The notes: generated from the sequence alone by a model not told the origin. A stretch of DNA of 64,000 bases from Williamsoniiplasma somnilux (GCF_002804005.1 NZ_CP024965.1:186001-250000), one strand, 5' to 3'. Shown: positions 36,989-47,848, counted from the stretch's first letter. Numbers and translations: made by a program.

Positions 36989-38197
36989 ATGGATTATAAC
37001 AAGAAGAAAACATTGAAAGATATTAATGTTGCTGGGAAAAAAGTCTTAGTACGCGTTGACTTTAATGTACCTTTAAAAGACGGTAAAATAACTGACGATA
37101 ATCGTATTCAAGCTGCACTACCAACTATTAAACATTTAGTTGAACAAGGAGCTAAAGTTGTTTTATTTTCACATTTAAGTCGTATTAAAACCGAAGAAGA
37201 TAAAAGCGTTAAATCGCTAGCGCCTATTGCTAAGAGATTAGAAGAATTGTTAAAACAAACTGTTGTTTTTGTTTCAACAACTCGTGGACATGAACTAGAA
37301 AAAGCAATTAATAATTTAAAAGATGGGGAAGTATTATTAGTTGAAAACACTCGTTTCGAAGATGTCAAAAATAATGAAGTAGTTAAATTTGAATCAAAAA
37401 ATAATCCTGAATTAGGAAAATATTGAGCTTCTTTAGGTGAAGTTTTTGTTAATGATGCTTTCGGAACTGCTCACCGTGCTCACGCTTCAAACGTTGGTAT
37501 TTCAACTTATATTCAAACTTCAGCAATCGGATTTTTAGTGCAAGCTGAATTAGAAATGCTTGGTAAAGGTATCGATAATGCACAAAGACCATTTATCGCT
37601 ATTTTAGGGGGAGCTAAGGTTTCTGACAAAATTGGAGTTATCGATAACTTATTAACTAAATGTGACAAAATTTTAATTGGTGGAGGAATGGCATACACTT
37701 TCTTCGCAGCACAAGGACATTCAATTGGAAAATCGTTATTAGAAGCTGATAAATTAGAAGATGCTAAAAAATACTTAGAAATCGGTAAAGGTAAAATTGT
37801 TTTACCAATCGATTCAGCTAATTCAACAACATTTGCTGATGAAGTTCCTACTTTTTCAGGAGTGGATTTACCAGAAGATGTAATGGGATTAGACATTGGG
37901 CCAAAAACAATTGAGTTATTCCAAAAAGAATTAGCAGGAGCAAAAACAGTTGTCTGAAACGGACCAATGGGAGTTTCTGAATTTAAACATTTTAATAAAG
38001 GAACAATCGCGGTTTGTGAAGCAGCAGCCAATTTAAAAGATGCTTTCACTTTGATTGGTGGAGGAGACTCAGCTGCCGCTGCAATTTCATTAGGATTTAA
38101 AGATGACTTCTCATGAATTTCAACAGGTGGAGGAGCTTCATTAGAATACATGGAAGGTAAAGTTTTACCAGGAATTGAAGCTATTCAAGTTAAATAA
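36989..38197 (+). CDS. pgk: Phosphoglycerate kinase
   Basis: A 402-residue glycolytic kinase that makes ATP from 1,3-bisphosphoglycerate. Signature segments are [61 protein letters not shown], the adenine/hinge region [21 protein letters not shown] and the terminal GGGDSAAAA with [13 protein letters not shown] 36989 follows AAGAGGAG. It lies directly after gap, the common glycolytic order. Confidence 0.98.
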
Positions 38198-38205
38198 TTT
38201 AATTT

Positions 38206-38226
38206 AAAACAAGATCTTGTTTTTGA
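38206..38226 (+). terminator. Possible terminator of pgk
   Basis: AAAACAA and TTGTTTT flank a GATC loop (38206-38223), followed by TTTTGACTTT. The stem is weak. Confidence 0.5.
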
Positions 38227-38334
38227 CTTTATTTGTTAAAAGCAAGATTTTTATTTTGTTATAATTAATTTGTAAAAAGGAAATTAATTGAACAATATTT
38301 TATATTTTTTTCTATACCTATAAGGGGTATTAAA

Positions 38335-38643
38335 ATTAATACAAAACAAAATCATCAAATTTTAGCAATTTATTATCTAAAATCTAATAATATTAAATTA
38401 GATTTTGATGAAATGGCTAAATTGGCAAATAATTGCAATAATCATGAACAATTAATTTTCAAAAACCAACTTTTGAAACACTCTAAAATTTTAATCAACC
38501 TTTTCGAACCCCAGGAGAAAACAACTATGACTACAAAAGAATTTCAAAAAATAGTTTTAACAAAATTATCTTCGATTGACGAACTTTTGGACAAACTTGA
38601 AAAAGATGTTGCAAAATTAAACAATGCAGTTTTTGGCTCATAA
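38335..38643 (+). CDS. Small hypothetical protein, possibly with a non-ATG (ATT) start
   Basis: The frame is open from before 38287 to TAA 38641-38643. A clear ribosome site, TAAGGGG (38321-38327), lies seven bases before ATT at 38335; no ATG, GTG or TTG follows until ATG 38413. Starting at ATT gives about 102 residues, hydrophilic, with a predicted C-terminal coiled coil (LSSIDELLDKLEKDVAKL). Alternatives are ATG 38413 (76 residues) and ATG 38527 (38 residues), the last with its own AGGAGA site. A TATAAT at about 38260 suggests its own promoter. Function unknown. Confidence 0.5.
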   Translation: MNTKQNHQILAIYYLKSNNIKLDFDEMAKLANNCNNHEQLIFKNQLLKHSKILINLFEPQEKTTMTTKEFQKIVLTKLSSIDELLDKLEKDVAKLNNAVFGS

Positions 38644-38650
38644 ATTTTAC

Positions 38651-38679
38651 AAAAAAGAAACAGTGATGCTTCTTTTTTT
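38651..38679 (+). terminator. Terminator after the small hypothetical gene
   Basis: AAAGAAACA and TGCTTCTTT form a stem with one A-C mismatch and a GTGA loop, then seven T. Confidence 0.65.
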
Positions 38680-38890
38680 GTATTTATCTATTAAGAGCAA
38701 TTAGTTTAAAAGGTATGATTATAAGGTTGTTTTTATAACTTTAATTTAAGACAAATTAAAATTTTATAAATAAAATGAATTTGAAAAGGTTTTGAATATT
38801 TTTACATTTTTAGTAATAAAATCCAAATTTCAAATCTTTTCGAAATTATTTTTTTAAAATTACTAAGTAAAAAAAGATCAACATTCGTAC

Positions 38891-39814
38891 ATGCTGAATG
38901 GAGCTCAAACAATTGATAAAAAAGCATTATTAAATATCCATAAATTCCAAAAAGGTTCTTGAAATAATTTTCAAGATATCAAATTGGACTTAGATGATGA
39001 GCAAGATGCTTATATGTTAGAGTGCCCCAATTATTTAAAAATTGCTGACAAAGAATTTTTGATAGCTTGTTTAGAAAAACAAGGCAATTTAGAAAGTGGT
39101 AGTCACTTTGTTCAATATCGTCAAGTTGATATCGATCAAAATTTTAATATAAAATTCAAAACGCCATTAATAAAATTAGATTATGATTATGATTTTTATG
39201 CACCTCAGATTTTTAATAATTTAGATAATCGTAAAATTATGATTGGTTGATTAGGTAATTCACAATCTAACCCATTGCCTTCAAATTTAACAACTTGAAG
39301 TCATCAATTATCAATCCCGAGAGAATTAACTTTTAAAAATAATCAAATTCATCAACTTCCTATTAAAGAATTAGAGAATCTAAGAATTGAAAAACTTGAA
39401 TCTCAAAATTCTATTTTTAAATATGAAGAAGGACTTTGTGAAATTGAAGCCGGCAACTTAAATAGCGATTTTGAAATTGTTATAAATAATAACCAAAACG
39501 AAAGTATTAAAATTTATGCAAAGAAAAGTAAATTAATTGTCGACCGCGGTTTAACATCATTCCAAGACGAAATTAATTTACCCACAATCGTTACTATTGA
39601 CAATGTGGAAATAAAAAGTATAAGAATTTTAATTGATAGAAGTGCTATGGAAATTTTTGTCAATGATGGCCAATATGCAATGTCTGTAAGGTTTTACCTT
39701 GATAAACATAATCAAATTTTTACAAATATTAATGAATTAGAAGTTTATCAATTAAAAGGTTATTCTTATCAATGAAACAATATTATTTTTGAAAATAAGT
39801 TAAAGGAAATTTAA
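38891..39814 (+). pseudogene. N-terminally truncated GH32 sucrose-6-phosphate hydrolase (scrB remnant)
   Basis: The frame from ATG 38891 encodes 307 residues that match the C-terminal two thirds of a GH32 invertase: QHSYMLNGAQ (usual MxLGAQ), LECPNYLK carrying the acid/base Glu (ECP motif), YDFYAPQIF, and the C-terminal beta-sandwich (SIRILIDRSAMEIFVNDG). The first ~150 residues of a normal ~480-residue enzyme are missing, including the nucleophile motif (WMNDPNG) and RDP. In-frame stops occur just upstream (38864). No ribosome site precedes the ATG. The product should be inactive. It lies two bases before fructokinase, so this was a sucrose operon. Confidence 0.85.
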
Positions 39815-39815
39815 A

Positions 39816-40739
39816 ATGAAAAAAACCATATCTATTGGAGAAGTTTTGTTAGATGTATATACAAAAGATGGTATTTCTCAAGTTGAAGTTGGGGGAGCAT
39901 CATTTAATGTAGCTTGTTCAATAGCAGCAATCAAAGATAACCAAAGTTATTTTATGGGGGCTTTGGGGAGCGACAAATACACTACAGAGATTAATAAAAT
40001 TATTCATAAATTCAATCTTGAAAAAGACTTTATTAAAACATATAGTGCGCCTAACACTATCGCTAAAGTAACTCTTGATGCCAAAGGTGAAAGAAATTTT
40101 AATTTCTTACGAAAAAGTGATAATAAATTTAAATTTTCAAGAATTAATCAAGATAGCCTGAATGATTTGAATTTTGTGCATTTTGGTAGTGCAACCGCTT
40201 TTTTACGAGGTAAATTAAGAACTTCTTACAAGAAAATGTTAGCTTATTGTTTGGCAAACGAAATTAAATTTTCATTTGATCCTAATTTTCGTGATAAGTT
40301 ATGAAAAACTAAAGAAAGCATTAAAAAGTTTCGAAAGTTATGTTCTCCTTATATTAGTGGTTGCGATTTATTGAAGTTTTCAGAAGAAAAGTTATTTTTA
40401 TTAACAGAAATACATGATTTAGATCTCACTATTAATCATTTAATGCAAATTAATTTTCGTGCTTTAATTTGCATTACCAGAGGCAGCAAAGATACTTTAA
40501 TTGGTTGAAATAAAGAAATTTTAAATGTACCCACAATTTCATTAGAAAAGGTAATTGATACTACAGGAGCAGGGGATGCTTTTGTTGCTAAATTAATTAA
40601 CGAATTTGTTAATAAAGAAGTAAATTCAAAAACTAGTAAAGAAGACATCTTTGAAATAATCAAGAGCGCAAACCAATTTGCCAACAACGCTGTAAAATAT
40701 TTTGGAGCAATTACTTTTTTAGATCATTTATCAAAATAA
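39816..40739 (+). CDS. scrK: Fructokinase, PfkB/ribokinase family
   Basis: A 307-residue sugar kinase that phosphorylates fructose. The N-terminal SIGEVLLDVY and GGASFNVACSIA (PfkB signature 1), and the C-terminal DTTGAGDAFVAKL (signature 2, with the catalytic Asp in GAGD) are intact, as is the CITRGSKDTLI segment. AAAGGAA is the ribosome site, inside the end of the truncated GH32 gene. The partnership with a sucrose hydrolase supports fructose as substrate; since its partner is broken, it may now serve fructose from other sources or be on the way to loss. Confidence 0.87.
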
Positions 40740-40781
40740 ACAAAATTTAATTTAGTTATTTTGCTTGTAAATTTTTTTGAG

Positions 40782-40806
40782 AAAGAACTTCGGTTCTTTT
40801 TTATTT
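40782..40806 (+). terminator. Terminator of the scrB-scrK remnant operon
   Basis: AAAGAAC/GTTCTTT closed by a TTCG tetraloop, followed by T-run. Confidence 0.88.
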
Positions 40807-40832
40807 ATAATTTAGTTATAAGGATTTTAAAT

Positions 40833-41525
40833 ATGTTTTGAAATAAAAATAGAAAATTAAAAAAAGGTTTAAAACAAAGATCTTTTTTAGAATCAGCTTG
40901 GATAACCAATTTTTGAATAAAAGGCGATTATTTGTACTTAACCAATGCCACAAGCGATAAAGATAAATCTTCACTATCTATGCTTTCAATTGGGGTTTTA
41001 AAAGAAAATCTTGATAACAAAAATGAAATTGAAAGAAAATTTATTTCTGATCCATTACTTTCTAACCACACAAATTTAACTCATCAACTCACTGATGTGA
41101 CCTTAATCTCACAATATCAAGGTTATTTACTTGATTTAACTTTTAACAATAATCAAATTCCTACACCGGTTTTAGTTTCGACTAAACCAGAATTGAAACC
41201 AATTTTAAAAATTGTTGAAAATTTTGCCGGTAAATTCGTATTAACTAATGAATATAAAATATATTTAAATAATGAACTTATTTACGATGAAAGCGGAGAA
41301 ATTAATATTTGTAATTTTGGAACTAAAAATATTTTAATATCCTCTAAAAATAATCGTGAGTTATTTTATTTTAAGGACTCTCACTTTCGTGAACGAGTAA
41401 TAGTTTCTAAAGGAAATTATTTCTTTAGATTAGAATGCTATAAACAAGATTTAATTATAGGCAAACCTATGTATGATCGATTTAATGAAGTAAACTATTT
41501 TCAACCCGTAATTTTTATTTACTAG
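40833..41525 (+). CDS. Hypothetical protein, 230 residues
   Basis: I do not recognise this protein. It has no signal peptide or membrane helix; the N-terminus is very basic (MFWNKNRKLKKGLKQR) and the rest has a beta-rich look with alternating hydrophobic residues. Trp is encoded by TGA and TGG. ATG 40833 follows TATAAGGATT. It heads a short run of unknown genes (to 42238) on the plus strand between the sucrose remnant and a convergent membrane protein gene. Confidence 0.7.
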
Positions 41526-41539
41526 GAAGGATTTTGTTT

Positions 41540-41911
41540 ATGTTTAATAACAAATTAACGACAAGTTCAGAAATTATTTTTCTTATTTTTCTTATATTAT
41601 TTGCTATGTTAATAATTTCAGTGTTAATTATCAGGCTCATCTTATTTTTTTGAGGCAATAAATGCAAAATTAATTTAAACGGAAAAGATTTTTTAAAAAG
41701 CTTATCGTTAAACTATCAAATCGACAATTTAACCATTATTGAAAAGAAGTTTTTTTGAAGACCAATTTTATTTTGAAATCACAAAAAACCCAAAACTTTG
41801 ATTGTTGTTAAAAATCATTTACAAGCCGCTAATTTAAATTCGTTATTTAATATCTCGTATCAGTTTAATCAAATTCAAGACAATAAAGATAAAACAAATA
41901 GTTATAAATAA
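41540..41911 (+). CDS. Hypothetical small membrane protein, 123 residues
   Basis: One strong N-terminal membrane helix (about 11-37, IIFLIFLILFAMLIISVLII) is followed by a soluble part containing KCKINLNGKDFLKSLSL and KKPKTLIVVKNH. Four in-frame TGA codons encode Trp, which is why standard-code ORF calls miss it. TAGGAAGG precedes ATG 41540. The arrangement of a helix followed by a small alpha/beta-like domain is vaguely like a PTS EIIB fragment, but no catalytic Cys-containing motif supports this. Function unknown. Confidence 0.6.
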
Positions 41912-41923
41912 CAAGTCTTAGGT

Positions 41924-42238
41924 GTGGTTGTTTTGTTACTCATTGCTGTTCTTGACTTAATTGCCTTGGTGTTAATCATTTCTCTAAGTAAACATTCATT
42001 TATGACAGTTGATGGAAGTATCGCTAGAATTAATCGTGTGTGAGTGGAAGGTTTATCAATTCTAGGTTGATTTTTATGTTTAACTATTTATTTTTGGTGA
42101 TACAATTTAACAATTTCTAAAGGTGAAGAATTAATTAAATTAGTAGAGAAATATTTATCTTTAGAAGAACTTAAACTTTTAAAACATTATTTTAAAGTCT
42201 GAAGATTGATTCCATTTTCTTCAAGAATTATCATTTAA
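41924..42238 (+). CDS. Hypothetical small membrane protein, about 104 residues
   Basis: The frame ends at TAA 42236-42238. The start is uncertain: GTG 41924 or TTG 41933, the former overlapping AGGTG-like sequence. Two membrane helices (about 3-22, VLLLIAVLDLIALVLIISL, and about 40-62) are followed by a charged C-terminal region. Trp codons are mostly TGA. It follows the 123-residue gene by 12 bases, probably one operon. No function can be given. Confidence 0.55.
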
Positions 42239-42243
42239 AAATA

Positions 42244-42268
42244 AAAAAATCACCATTGGTGATTTTTT
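42244..42268. terminator. Bidirectional terminator between convergent genes
   Basis: AAATCACC (42247-42254) and GGTGATTT (42258-42265), with A-run before and T-run after. Confidence 0.88.
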
Positions 42269-42271
42269 GTT

Positions 42272-43192
42272 TTATTTATTTAAATTTGCTTTCTTTTGGG
42301 CAAGTTTTTCATATATGTTGTATTCGATAACTTGATCTTTTTTTCAAAGCCCAGCCATTGTTTCCCCAACCATACGCATTATAAAGATAGTGAATAATAG
42401 AGTGAACATAAGATTTGCTAAAGCTAATAAGAAATAGAAGATTTTGAAGAATCCACCATCATCTGAAGCTAATGTTCTAAATACATCTAAAACAGCACCG
42501 ATTAATCTAATTAAAGCTAATATTCAAATGAAGACTAGTTCAACAGTCATGATAACTGTTCACACAACTCCAATAACTTTCATTAAACCGCTTTCTTGGT
42601 ATTTGGTGTTTGCATCTTTAGATCAAAATAACAACACCGATGAAGCTCCAAAGGCAAAACCTAATGCAATTAGAATTGTTACAACAGTGTTAATAGTTCC
42701 AAAAGTAGTGCTATCAAAAACTATTGCAGCATTTTTCCCAGCGATAGTTGTAAAATAAGCGATTGCTGCAATTACAGTTCCTACTAACAATGTCATTCCT
42801 AATTGTTTAGAAATAAAAACACGAGGATTCATTGTTGATTTTGAGTTGATGTTTGGCATGCTTGATAATACAAATGGAGTAAAAAATCCTCCAAGAGTTA
42901 AACTCATTGAAATCAACACAAATTTGTTTGCTAAGATTGTTTGGTCATCGTTATTTTTAACAAATAAACAAATAACAAATGCTGTGTAAATAGTTTTTCA
43001 GGCGATATATGCAACTAAAGCTGTTGCCAATGCAAATATACCTAAATTTGCTGATCCTGATATACCAGCTAAAATATCGTCTGCGTAATAGAATCAAGCA
43101 AAGATAGATATAACTGCTAAGACTGTTCCAAGAATTTGCGCAAAATAAATTCACGTACGAGGAACAATCGAACCTTGATTGTAGTTATACAT
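42272..43192 (-). CDS. Unknown polytopic membrane protein, 306 residues
   Basis: A hydrophobic protein with about seven helices, starting MYNYNQGSIVPRTWIYFAQI. The C-terminus is short and charged (DQVIEYNIYEKLAQKKANLN). Several TGA codons are Trp. ATG 43192 follows AAGGAGG on the minus strand. The RNase J gene lies upstream but is separated by a terminator, so this gene has its own promoter. I do not recognise the family; no transport or enzyme motif is visible. Confidence 0.75.
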
Positions 43193-43230
43193 TTTTTCTT
43201 AAACCTCCTTGGTTTTCTATATTTTAACAA

Positions 43231-43258
43231 AATAAAAACCCTTCAAAGGGTTTTTATT
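43231..43258 (-). terminator. Terminator of rnjA
   Basis: AATAAAAACCCTT and AAGGGTTTTTATT form a near-perfect inverted repeat just after the RNase J stop, T-rich on the minus strand. Confidence 0.85.
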
Positions 43259-43264
43259 AAAAAG

Positions 43265-45061
43265 TTAATGTTTATTTTTATTTAAAATTACAGGAATTAT
43301 TAAAGGGTTACGTCGTTTAGTTCTAAAAATATATGGCGAAAGAGAAGATTTGATTGCACCTTTAATTGCACCGAAAGTTGGTTTAGAAGAGTTCAAGACT
43401 TCAAGCACTGCTGTAGTAACAATATTAATAGATTCACCAATGATATTACCTGAATCTTTAACATAGAAGCTTCCTCGTGAAATAATTCTTGGTTGACTTA
43501 AAAGTTTATTTGTTTGTGAATCAATTGAAACAACAACAGCTATTAAACCATCACGGGATAAGATATCTCGTTCACGAATTACGTTTGAAGCTTGTCCGGT
43601 CATGTCTTTTCCATCAACATAAACTGCATCAGCATCAATTCTTTTTCCGATTTGAGCATGGCCGTTTAATAATTCTAGAGTATCCCCATTGGCCATTACA
43701 AAACCATGACCTTTTTCTAAGTTTACTGATTCTGCGGTTTCAACATGTTTTTTTAACATTCTAAATTCCCCATGCATTGGCATAAAGTAGTTAGGTCTTA
43801 ATAAAGTAAATAATAATTTTTGTTCTTCTTGAGAAGCGTGTCCAGAAGTGTGAATTTTGTTTGATATTGAAGATTCAATAACTTTAGCTCCAACTCTGGT
43901 TAAGCGGTTTATTAACCTTTCTACATCAGCTCTGTTTCCGGGAATTGGTGATGAAGAAAAAATAATAGTATCCCCAGAAATAATGCTAATTTGTTGATGT
44001 TTGTTATTAGCGATTCTTGATAAAGCAGCCATTGGTTCACCTTGTGAACCGGTTGAAATAACCATAATTTGATTTGCTTTATATTTGTTAATATCGTTTG
44101 GTTTAACAAATTCTTTTTCACTAATTTTTAAGTGACCCATTTGACGAATTATTTTAATAATTCTCTCAATTGAACGTCCTAAAATGACAATTTTACGATT
44201 ATATTTTTGTGCTGTTTCGATAATATATTGAATACGATGAACATTTGATGCAAAAGTTGTAATAAAAATTCTTCCTTTGGCTTTGATGAATAATTTATCA
44301 ATATTTTCAATGATTCCACGTTCTCCGGGAGTGTAACCCTCAACCTCAGCGTTGGTAGAATCGGCCATTAATAATTCGATTCCGTTATCTCCCATTGCTG
44401 CTAATTTAGATAATTCTGAATAATGACCTAATGGTGATCAATCGAATTTATAATCTCCAGTTGAAAAAATATTTCCGTTTGGTGTTTCGATTAAAATTCC
44501 AAAGGCATCAGGAATTGAGTGATTTAATGCAGCAAAACTAACACGTAAATTTGCTGATTTTCAAACATCGTCTGCTAAATAATCGTTAACAATTGTTGCC
44601 CCAGTTAATTTATTTTCTTTTAAACGATCTTTTATTAAAGCTGCAGCTAATGGTGGAGCGAAAATTACTGGAATTTTTACTTGTTTTAATAAGTAATGAA
44701 TTCCTCCGATGTGATCTTCGTGTCCGTGAGTAATAAACATTGCTTTAATTTTATGTTGATTTTCTAATAAATATGAATAATCAGGAATTACTGCGTTAAC
44801 ACCTAACATGTCAGCATCTGGAAATTTAACTCCTGCATCAATAATGATAATTTCATCGCCATACTCAATGCAGTAAGTGTTTTTTCCAATTTCTTCTAAA
44901 CCACCTAATGCAAAAACTTTTGTTGATATTTGAGTTTCTGAATAACGACGTTTAACTTCTTTTTGTTTAAAAATGAATGGTTTAATATCTTCGTTATTTA
45001 AAACTTCTTTTTCTAAAGCATCACCGTTAGCCGGAATGTCAACCATTGTTTCTTTTTTCAT
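43265..45061 (-). CDS. rnjA: Ribonuclease J
   Basis: A 598-residue metallo-beta-lactamase/beta-CASP nuclease with endo- and 5'-3' exonuclease activity in mRNA decay and rRNA maturation. The metal motif is HGHEDH (112-117) in [19 protein letters not shown] supplies a further metal ligand. The beta-CASP part has [23 protein letters not shown] and [10 protein letters not shown]. The first ~45 residues form a charged extension before [12 protein letters not shown], longer than in Bacillus RNase J1. The TGA at the 44560 region is Trp. ATG 45061 follows TAGGAGG. It could be the J1 or J2 paralogue. Confidence 0.95.
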
Positions 45062-45401
45062 TTTTCCTCCTAAAGTATCTTAAAAGTATAGTGTTGTAAT
45101 TATTAGTAATGATTAATTATCAAAATTATTATTATAAATTAGTTTGTATGTATATCTTTTAAGGAAACTTGTTTTCTATGTTAATAATAACATTAATAAA
45201 TAATTATTAGACAATAAAAATCAGAATGTTTACTGAGTGTCTCATATGAAACTTTTTTAGTAATTAATTGATTAATAATCTCAAAATGAGAAATTTTAAA
45301 TAATTTTGTAAAATTATTGTTTTTCTTATGTACGGTGCTAAAATGTCTTTAATTGTCTCGTTTTGAGATAATTGTATATTCAAGGAAAAGGTATTTTAGA
45401 A
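45062..45401. promoter_or_regulatory. Divergent intergenic region with paired inverted-repeat operators
   Basis: About 340 bases between rnjA (minus) and 45402 (plus). TCTCAAAATGAGA (45279-45291) is an inverted repeat, and TCTCGTTTTGAGA (45356-45368) read in reverse is TCTCAAAACGAGA, matching at 12 of 13 positions; the two are 77 bases apart. A partial copy (TCTCATATGA) is at 45240. The second copy lies about 35 bases before the start at 45402, a repressor position. Apart from rnjA promoter sequence I see nothing else here. Confidence 0.55.
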
Positions 45402-46379
45402 ATGAAATCAAAATTAAAAAATTTCAATATAAGTTTAACGCCAACTTATTTAAAAAATCTTAGTCGAAGAACTAAAATTATTATTACTTCAATCGCAATG
45501 TCTACTCCAATAGTTTTGGGAGCGGCATTAACATTGCCAGGAATGGGAATTGAATCACTTAAATTTATTTCAAGTGTTGACGATTTTATCGAGAAAAATA
45601 TTCCAAAGGGAAAATATGTTTTAAAAACATCAGGGACTTTTAGTAAAACGGTTATTGATGGTTTGAAATCAAGTTATTTAGCCGATGTAATGAGTGCAAC
45701 TAATTGAAGCGCTTCTGAAGGAACTGCTGATAAACGTCGAATTTACGAAGCATATACTAATTTATGATTTGAAACTCGTTGAGGAAAAGTTATTGAAGAT
45801 CAAAAATCTATTGATTTGTATGATGTTTCAAAAGATTTAATTGAATTTGATCGTGCATTTGCAGGCATTTATCATGATTTTGGATATGTCAATCCAGGAT
45901 TGACATGAATTTTTCAACCTGGAACTTTGGGTAGGCTTTTCAACCCTAATTTAAAAAAAACAGAATGATACACCAATGTTGTTACTAAGCAAACGACAAT
46001 AGATCAAAACACATATAATAATTCAGTTATTTCTACAGGACCAGGTTTAACAGGTGTTAATGTTCAAAATTCTATTGGGGCAAATATTGTTAATAATAAG
46101 GTTTGATTTTTAAATATTCAAAGGGAAAATATTAAATTACTGATGGAAATGAATCTTGGAGGACTTACAGGAATTTTTGAAAAAGCTCCCAAAGATATGA
46201 ATGATATTCCACCACTAGCAAAGGTAAGTGATTTATATCAACCTAACTTTGTTAGAGGAATCAGAACAACTCAAGTTGGAATTTCTTTCCTATTTATAAT
46301 AGGTCCATTATCATTAATTGCTGGTGGTGTTGGTATTCATTTGATAAAAAAGAATAATCCAAAAAAAGGAGACAACTAA
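45402..46379 (+). CDS. Hypothetical bitopic surface/membrane protein, 325 residues
   Basis: An N-terminal helix (about 25-48, IIITSIAMSTPIVLGAALTL) and a C-terminal helix (about 293-315, GISFLFIIGPLSLIAGGVGI) bracket a ~245-residue, probably extracellular region rich in Trp, Asn and Thr; a short basic tail stays inside. No Cys lipobox. ATG 45402 follows AAGGAAAAGG; a TTG at 45372 has no ribosome site. It lies directly behind two operator-like repeats and one base before the GDSL lipoprotein gene. I do not recognise the family; it may anchor or assist the lipoprotein. Confidence 0.72.
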
Positions 46380-46380
46380 T

Positions 46381-47841
46381 ATGAAAAAATTATTATACAT
46401 ATTAAGTTCGCTTGGACTTACAGCAACTGCGGCAGCCACTGTTGTTTCTTGTACAGTGCCACAAATTAAAGAAGATTATGATTTAAAAGTTGGTTTAGGA
46501 ATTGATCGTAGTAAAGCACTTGATGATAGCAATCTTGTAAACGACTTAGGAATTACAAATTTTTATACAATCGGTGATAGTTTAAGTGACAGTGGTGGAA
46601 TAGAGACTATTGGAAGTTTAGGACTTAATGAAATTTTCCAATTAGTAAGACCTTTATTAGACAAAATACCTGATCTTATCATTATGTTAGAAGGTTTGGT
46701 TGATGGTATTATTGATGGAATGGAACAAATTCCTGACCAATTAAAACCTATAGCTAAAAAGCTTGCCCACCTTGTTATAAAAATTAAAAAGGAAAAAGTT
46801 GAAAATGTTAAACTTAATATTCAAATGACTGATGCAGATGGTGTTGAAGTTGCCGGATATAGTCACGGATTTACAAATCAAAAACCAGCTGCTGTTGTAG
46901 TTGCTGAAAAATTAGGTTTTGTTGATCCTAGTGCCGAAGTCACTAAAGCTTCGAATGGTAAAGAATTTAAAGCAGGTGTTAGTACAAATGTTGTTGGTCT
47001 CGATTTAGAATCAGAGCAATATGGTTCTAGCAAAGATAAATATAATGGAAACAATTACGCTATTGGTGGTGCAACCTCAAGCACTGTTGATAATTTTACT
47101 GGTATACTTTTAAATTCTGTTCAAATTAATGATCAAGCAATGGCACTAGTAAAACAACACCAAACAAAATCCACTGATTTAGTTTTTATGGAAATTGGTG
47201 GTAATGATTTATTTAGTTTAATTGATATTTTTCATAATAGAAATAAAACATCAAATTGAGAACAACAAATTGAAACTAAATTAGACGAAGCCATCGGTAA
47301 CATCAAAGCTGCATTATTAACTTTATTGAATAATGATGTTAAAAAAATTATAGTAGCTAATGCTCCTGATGTTAGTTTATTGCCTTTATACAATAATCCA
47401 AGTCTATTCGAAGAAGACAATCCCGATAAAGAAGAAAATCTAGCTGTCAAAGAATTTGCTCACTACATAACTGGAAAGTTTAACAAAAAATTCTTTGATC
47501 AATTTGACAAGATTAACAAAAAATACGGCAACACAATGATGTCTTATGATTTGGTTAAAAAAATGGACGATATGTTAAAAGAATTCACAAAAGACAACCC
47601 TAAAAAAATAGCGGATAAGCCTAGCGTTGACTTATTTGCCGCTTTTCCAGATCCAAAAATAACCGATAAAACTCTTGAAATTACCATGACCCACAAAATT
47701 AAAGATGGTTTAACTGTTGCTGATCTTGATAATTATTTCTTCTGAGATAGTATTCATCCTGGAAGTTGAGCTCACACAAGTGTAGCTAACGATTTATTTG
47801 ATAATTACATTTTAAAAATGTTCCCAAAACAACAACAATAA
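46381..47841 (+). CDS. GDSL-family lipolytic lipoprotein
   Basis: A 486-residue surface lipoprotein. The signal peptide ends in a lipobox with Cys24 (AATVVSC). The SGNH/GDSL hydrolase core has block I YTIGDSLSDSGG (Ser67 as nucleophile), block III GGND near 283 and block V DSIHPGSWAH (Asp456, His459), so the catalytic triad is complete. Such enzymes are esterases or phospholipases; here it would act on host or medium lipids, feeding free fatty acids to the FakAB system (inference). The start is one base after the upstream stop, with AAAAGGAGA as ribosome site. Two large insertions make it longer than typical ~350-residue enzymes. Confidence 0.88.
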
Positions 47842-47848
47842 TAATAAT

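Noticed and set aside
37513-38151. Long 212-codon minus-strand ORF opposite pgk
   Set aside because: pgk is intact and highly conserved on the plus strand; the antisense frame is low in complexity and Ser/Pro-rich, as expected from mirrored codon bias.
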